NCBI GenBank assembly: GCA_001508595.1
Contig: LGHA01000043.1
Location: forward strand, 1-9,073
From: Anaerolineaceae bacterium 46_22
Lineage (GTDB): Bacteria > Chloroflexota > Anaerolineae > Anaerolineales > Anaerolineaceae
Direction of reading: 5' to 3'
DNA length: 9,073 nt
Both the position numbers and the translations under genes were made by a program. Positions within the stretch are counted from its first letter, which is position 1. Each line of letters starts with the position of its first letter. Positions 6,641 through 9,073 of the stretch are shown in pieces. The notes under the pieces are model-generated. The model ran no database searches. It was not told where the DNA came from and saw nothing but the letters and a program-made list of their open reading frames with translations.

Positions 6641-7636
6641 ATGAATAAAAAAACTGTGTCCCTACTGGGTGTGCTTAGTGTCATATTGTTTCTTTTGAGT
6701 GCCTGTAGCACCACCAGCACGGGCGATGTTGACCTGGAAGCCACAGCCAATGCAATTGCCGCCGCGACGCTGACGGCCGAAGCAGCCAATGACGCGGCAA
6801 TTGATGCCGCTGTGCAAGCAACGATGACCGCAGTTGCGCCTCAATCGACGCCGGTTGTTGTTTATGAACTTACCGAAGAAGAACTGGCCGACCTGATTGA
6901 TCAGGCCGTCACAGAGGCTATCGCCGCTTCGGAAGAAGCTGCCGCCCAAACGGTGACTGCCACTGCCGATACGACAGTGACTGAACAGGAAGCTGCCGAT
7001 ATCACCTACGTGGTCGTGACCGCAGGGGAGGCCCTGGATTATGCGAACGAATTGGTCGCATATTATTACAGCCTCTATGATGGGGCCATTGTTGATGAAG
7101 CCGTTGCATCATTGAATGAGATTGAGGCCGAGTTGGAGGCGATCAATACCAATTTGCAGGATATTGAAGATATCCTTAATCAGGGGCTTGATGCTGTCAA
7201 CGTTACGATCGACGAACTCAACCAGACGGCTGCCGATCTGAGCGAACGGGCTGACACGGCCCAGGATCAGGCGCAGACCTGGATGGCTGATTTTTCCAGC
7301 GCCCAGCAGGCTCGCGAAGAGACTTTGCTGGCGATGGCGCCGAATGTTGAGGCGAACGACCGCTCTGAGATGGTGGACCTGGTGAATGGGTTTGCGGGTG
7401 ATCTCCAGAAAGGCCTGGCCGATGGAGTCCTGACCTATCAGGAGAAAGTGGCGATTGCCCAAAGCGGTACGAATGCCCGTGCGGCGCTGGAAAAATTTGG
7501 CGGCGGGCAGTTAGGGGAGTGGAACTTAAATATTGAGTCCCTGCTTGGGAATGTGGCCCGCGGTGACCTGACCACGCTTCGAACTGGCTTTGCGAACTTC
7601 TCGGCCAGTTTGCCGGCCTTGGAATCGCGACGGTAA
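6641..7636 (+). CDS. Lipoprotein of unknown function with central coiled coil
   Basis: A 331-residue secreted, lipid-anchored protein. Residues 1-22 are a lipoprotein signal peptide with lipobox LSAC and Cys22 as the anchor. Residues 30-120 are low-complexity and rich in Ala, Thr and Glu, likely a flexible stalk. Residues about 130-230 are acidic and helical with heptad-like Leu/Ile spacing, a probable coiled coil. Residues 240-331 form a more conserved-looking end containing GVLTYQEKVAIAQSGTNARA (262-281) and a Gly-rich FGGGQLGEW. Apart from the anchor Cys it has no cysteines and I see no catalytic motif. Similar Ala/Thr-rich lipoproteins are frequent in Anaerolineae, as I recall, without known function. 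GGAGG five bases before the ATG supports the start, and a strong terminator follows 18 bases after the stop. It appears to be a single-gene unit; a link to the exporter is not shown. Confidence 0.85.
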   Translation: MNKKTVSLLGVLSVILFLLSACSTTSTGDVDLEATANAIAAATLTAEAANDAAIDAAVQATMTAVAPQSTPVVVYELTEEELADLIDQAVTEAIAASEEAAAQTVTATADTTVTEQEAADITYVVVTAGEALDYANELVAYYYSLYDGAIVDEAVASLNEIEAELEAINTNLQDIEDILNQGLDAVNVTIDELNQTAADLSERADTAQDQAQTWMADFSSAQQAREETLLAMAPNVEANDRSEMVDLVNGFAGDLQKGLADGVLTYQEKVAIAQSGTNARAALEKFGGGQLGEWNLNIESLLGNVARGDLTTLRTGFANFSASLPALESRR

Positions 7637-7654
7637 GCTGACTTGTTGGTATTG

Positions 7655-7688
7655 GGCCATCCAGAGGACTTCTGGATGGCCTTTTTTT
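7655..7688 (+). terminator. Rho-independent terminator of the lipoprotein gene
   Basis: A perfect 11-bp stem, GGCCATCCAGA (7655-7665) with TCTGGATGGCC (7671-7681), encloses a five-base loop GGACT and is followed by seven T (7682-7688). It lies 18 bases after the lipoprotein stop. Read on the minus strand there is no T-tract, so it does not serve the convergent gene ending at 7727. Confidence 0.93.
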
Positions 7689-7726
7689 ATGGGATGACTA
7701 TCCTGACCTGTTTCATTTTCAGCGTT

Positions 7727-8200
7727 TCATTTTCCCTTCTCTTTCATCAAATTCATGTATTGAACAATTGCAGCCTCATAACGCTCTTGGACGTCTTCGG
7801 GCATCGTATCTACAAATTCGGTGAGTAGTGTGATTTCGGAATACGACCTGTATATCTCTTTTGAAGTGCTGATATCATGCTCGGTGAATTCCAATAGTGT
7901 TCCTGTGGTTGAATCAAAACGATAGAACAGCATAAACCCGTTCACCGGTTCGGGAAGCCAATCCATTTCATAAGGCTCACCCCGGACCTCTGTTTTGAGT
8001 TCAATTTGATATTCTATACTGTTTTGTCCAGAGACATACCCGGCTCTCAGTTCGTGTTCATGCCCTCGAATTTCTCCAAAAAGGCGGATGATCTTCCCCA
8101 GCTTGCTTTCGAGCTTCACTGGATTGGCAGGGGTATCTTCGGTTTCCGGGGGTGTGGCGTTGGCGAAGACTTCTGTCAGATCCCGCTCCAAAATGGTCAG
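7727..8200 (-). CDS. C-terminal part of an unrecognised protein, 5' end lost near 8200
   Basis: The frame is open on the minus strand from 8554 down to the TGA at 7727. Everything above about 8200 is the antisense of a clear prolyl-tRNA synthetase segment and cannot belong to this protein. The believable part is about 157 residues, from around GDLTILERDLTEVF to the terminal MNLMKEKGK. It holds an acidic, Thr/Pro-rich linker (ANATPPETEDTPANP). After that comes a stretch that looks like a beta-rich domain (RGHEHELRAGYVSGQ, then FMLFYRFDSTTGTLLEF), and then a helical, acidic end. I do not recognise the family. There is no ATG near the 5' edge, consistent with truncation rather than a short gene. 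It converges on the lipoprotein gene with a 90-base gap. Its true start and function cannot be given. Confidence 0.5.
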   Translation of the reverse strand: MTILERDLTEVFANATPPETEDTPANPVKLESKLGKIIRLFGEIRGHEHELRAGYVSGQNSIEYQIELKTEVRGEPYEMDWLPEPVNGFMLFYRFDSTTGTLLEFTEHDISTSKEIYRSYSEITLLTEFVDTMPEDVQERYEAAIVQYMNLMKEKGK

Positions 8201-8872
8201 GTCGCCGGGGCTAACGAAGTGGACTTCCACCTGTGCAACACCAACATTGGCAGGGATTACGACGCTGACATCGTGGCGGATATCGCCATGGCGGAAGATG
8301 GCGCACCCTGTCCGCAATTTGACGGGCACCTGCAAGCCAAACGGGGTGTAGAAGTTGGCAACATCTTTAAGCTCGGCACTCGCTACACGGACGCCCTGGG
8401 TGCAAGCTTCCTCAATCAAGACGGGAAACCGCAGCCGATCATCATGGGTTCCTACGGCATCGGTGTGGGACGGCTGCTGGCATGCGTGGCGGAAGAATAC
8501 CACGATGACGACGGCCTGATCTGGCCGGTGACCGTCGCACCTTACCCCATCCACCTGGTGGTGCTGCCCAGCAAAGACGGGGAGGCTGAAGCGGCAGGGG
8601 ATGAACTCTACCAGGCATTATGCGAGGCAGGGCTGGAGCCGCTGTATGACGATCGCGATGAGCGCGCCGGTGTCAAATTTAACGACGCCGACCTGATCGG
8701 TCTGCCGCTGCGCATTACCGTTTCATCCCGTTCGTTACAAAACGGGGGTTTTGAATTCAAACGCCGGGATAAAGATGCACGCTGGATCGTCCCCGAGTCG
8801 GAGGGAATGATTGTCATCAAGGGTGAAATGATGAAATTGCATCAAGAGATTCAATCCCGATTTAATTCATGA
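8201..8872 (+). CDS. proS: Prolyl-tRNA synthetase, C-terminal fragment (5'-truncated)
   Basis: The C-terminal 223 residues of a bacterial-type prolyl-tRNA synthetase, which charges tRNA-Pro. Similarity begins abruptly at VAGANEVDFHLCNTNIGRDY, the end of the YbaK-like editing insertion. It continues with RGVEVGNIFKLGTRY, class II motif 3 (GSYGIGVGRLLA) and the whole anticodon-binding domain (from VAPYPIHLVVL to the end). A full enzyme has about 570 residues, so class II motifs 1 and 2 and most of the editing domain are missing and the fragment cannot aminoacylate. The frame is open upstream to an ATG at 8006, but residues encoded there do not resemble ProS and are antisense to another reading frame that looks coding. 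CPQF stands where many homologues have CPxC. The copy is either a remnant, with an intact proS elsewhere, or the product of a misjoined assembly. Confidence 0.85.
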   Translation, partial: VAGANEVDFHLCNTNIGRDYDADIVADIAMAEDGAPCPQFDGHLQAKRGVEVGNIFKLGTRYTDALGASFLNQDGKPQPIIMGSYGIGVGRLLACVAEEYHDDDGLIWPVTVAPYPIHLVVLPSKDGEAEAAGDELYQALCEAGLEPLYDDRDERAGVKFNDADLIGLPLRITVSSRSLQNGGFEFKRRDKDARWIVPESEGMIVIKGEMMKLHQEIQSRFNS

Positions 8873-8876
8873 TGCC

Positions 8877-9073
8877 CTATCTTACCCATGGAATGATTAA
8901 CATCTTTGACAACGAAATCGTAGGGGCAATAAAAGGTTCGCCCAATTCCTGAGGAGCGCGGTATGGTTGGTGAGGATCCCAAATATTGATGTGGAGGAAC
9001 CAATCGTCTTTCTTCCCATTTCTATTGATCCAATCTATAGCCACATCAGTAATTTCGTCACCCAATTCCAGCC
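8877..9073 (-). CDS. Sulfatase-family fragment, internal part, both ends incomplete
   Basis: The frame is open to the right edge of the window, so the 5' part lies outside; a TTG at 9065 is only an in-frame codon, not a real start. The residues [38 protein letters not shown] and QELGEPF match the internal region of sulfatase/arylsulfatase proteins (alkaline phosphatase superfamily), where WDPHxPYRxP is a well-known stretch. Similarity ends near 8931. The last 17 residues (IAPTISLSK onward, to the TAG at 8877) do not look like the family, which normally continues for over 200 more residues. The metal-binding N-terminal CxPxR site would lie outside the window. The stop is four bases from the convergent proS stop. 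This is a 3'-truncated gene, or an artefact. Confidence 0.7.
   Translation of the reverse strand, partial: LELGDEITDVAIDWINRNGKKDDWFLHINIWDPHQPYRAPQELGEPFIAPTISLSKMLIIPWVR

Noticed and set aside
8006..8200. Plus-strand open frame upstream of the ProS similarity, starting with an ATG
   Set aside because: The 65 residues do not resemble any part of ProS, and the opposite strand gives the more protein-like reading with an acidic linker and structured tail.
8201..8554. Upper part of the minus-strand open frame running from 8554 to 7727
   Set aside because: It is the exact antisense of well-conserved ProS residues, including motif 3, so the plus strand is the coding strand there.
7981..8940. Base composition as a marker of the junction near 8200
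   Set aside because: Counting GC in 60-base lines gave 24 (7981-8040), 31 (8041-8100), 35 (8101-8160), 36 (8281-8340) and 24 (8881-8940). GC rises before the junction, so composition does not locate it.

Overview
The window looks like chromosomal DNA from an anaerobic, environmental Chloroflexota (Anaerolineae-like) bacterium. This rests on protein style only: an Ala/Thr-rich lipoprotein of a kind common in that class, a membrane-anchored adaptor, and a bacterial-type prolyl-tRNA synthetase fragment. No 16S rRNA or other phylogenetic marker is present, so the assignment is an inference. I saw no tRNA, rRNA, CRISPR array, transposase or integrase.

Positions 1-156 hold no gene I can support. 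A hairpin with a T-tract follows at 157-197. Positions 219-5672 on the minus strand form one compact operon. In transcription order it encodes an ABC ATPase (4950-5672), a second ABC ATPase with a C-terminal cyclic-nucleotide-binding-like domain (3824-4960), a duplicated MacB/FtsX-type permease (1443-3827) and an HlyD-type adaptor lipoprotein (219-1385). The first three genes overlap by 11 and 4 bases. A 57-base gap with a good ribosome binding site separates the permease from the adaptor.

Divergent from the operon is a TetR-family regulator (5850-6509). The 177-base gap between them carries four copies of the octamer ATGTTCAT (one inverted, three direct) placed on both predicted promoters. 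The simple model is that the TetR protein represses itself and the exporter until an unknown ligand releases it. The permease is a pseudo-dimer with two different halves, and the operon supplies two different ATPases, so a heterodimeric ATPase motor is likely. The substrate is unknown. The layout resembles MacAB/Lol-like exporters for peptides, lipids or drugs, without an outer-membrane channel gene.

Downstream, an orphan lipoprotein gene of unknown function (6641-7636) has its own promoter-like sequence and ends at a strong terminator (7655-7688).

The right end (7727-9073) is disturbed. The 3' part of an unrecognised minus-strand gene meets, near 8200, the 3' part of proS on the plus strand, with both 5' ends missing. 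Right after proS lies a minus-strand sulfatase fragment whose family similarity stops about 60 bases before the proS stop. This is either a rearranged, decaying stretch or an assembly misjoin. It should not be read as normal gene content until checked.
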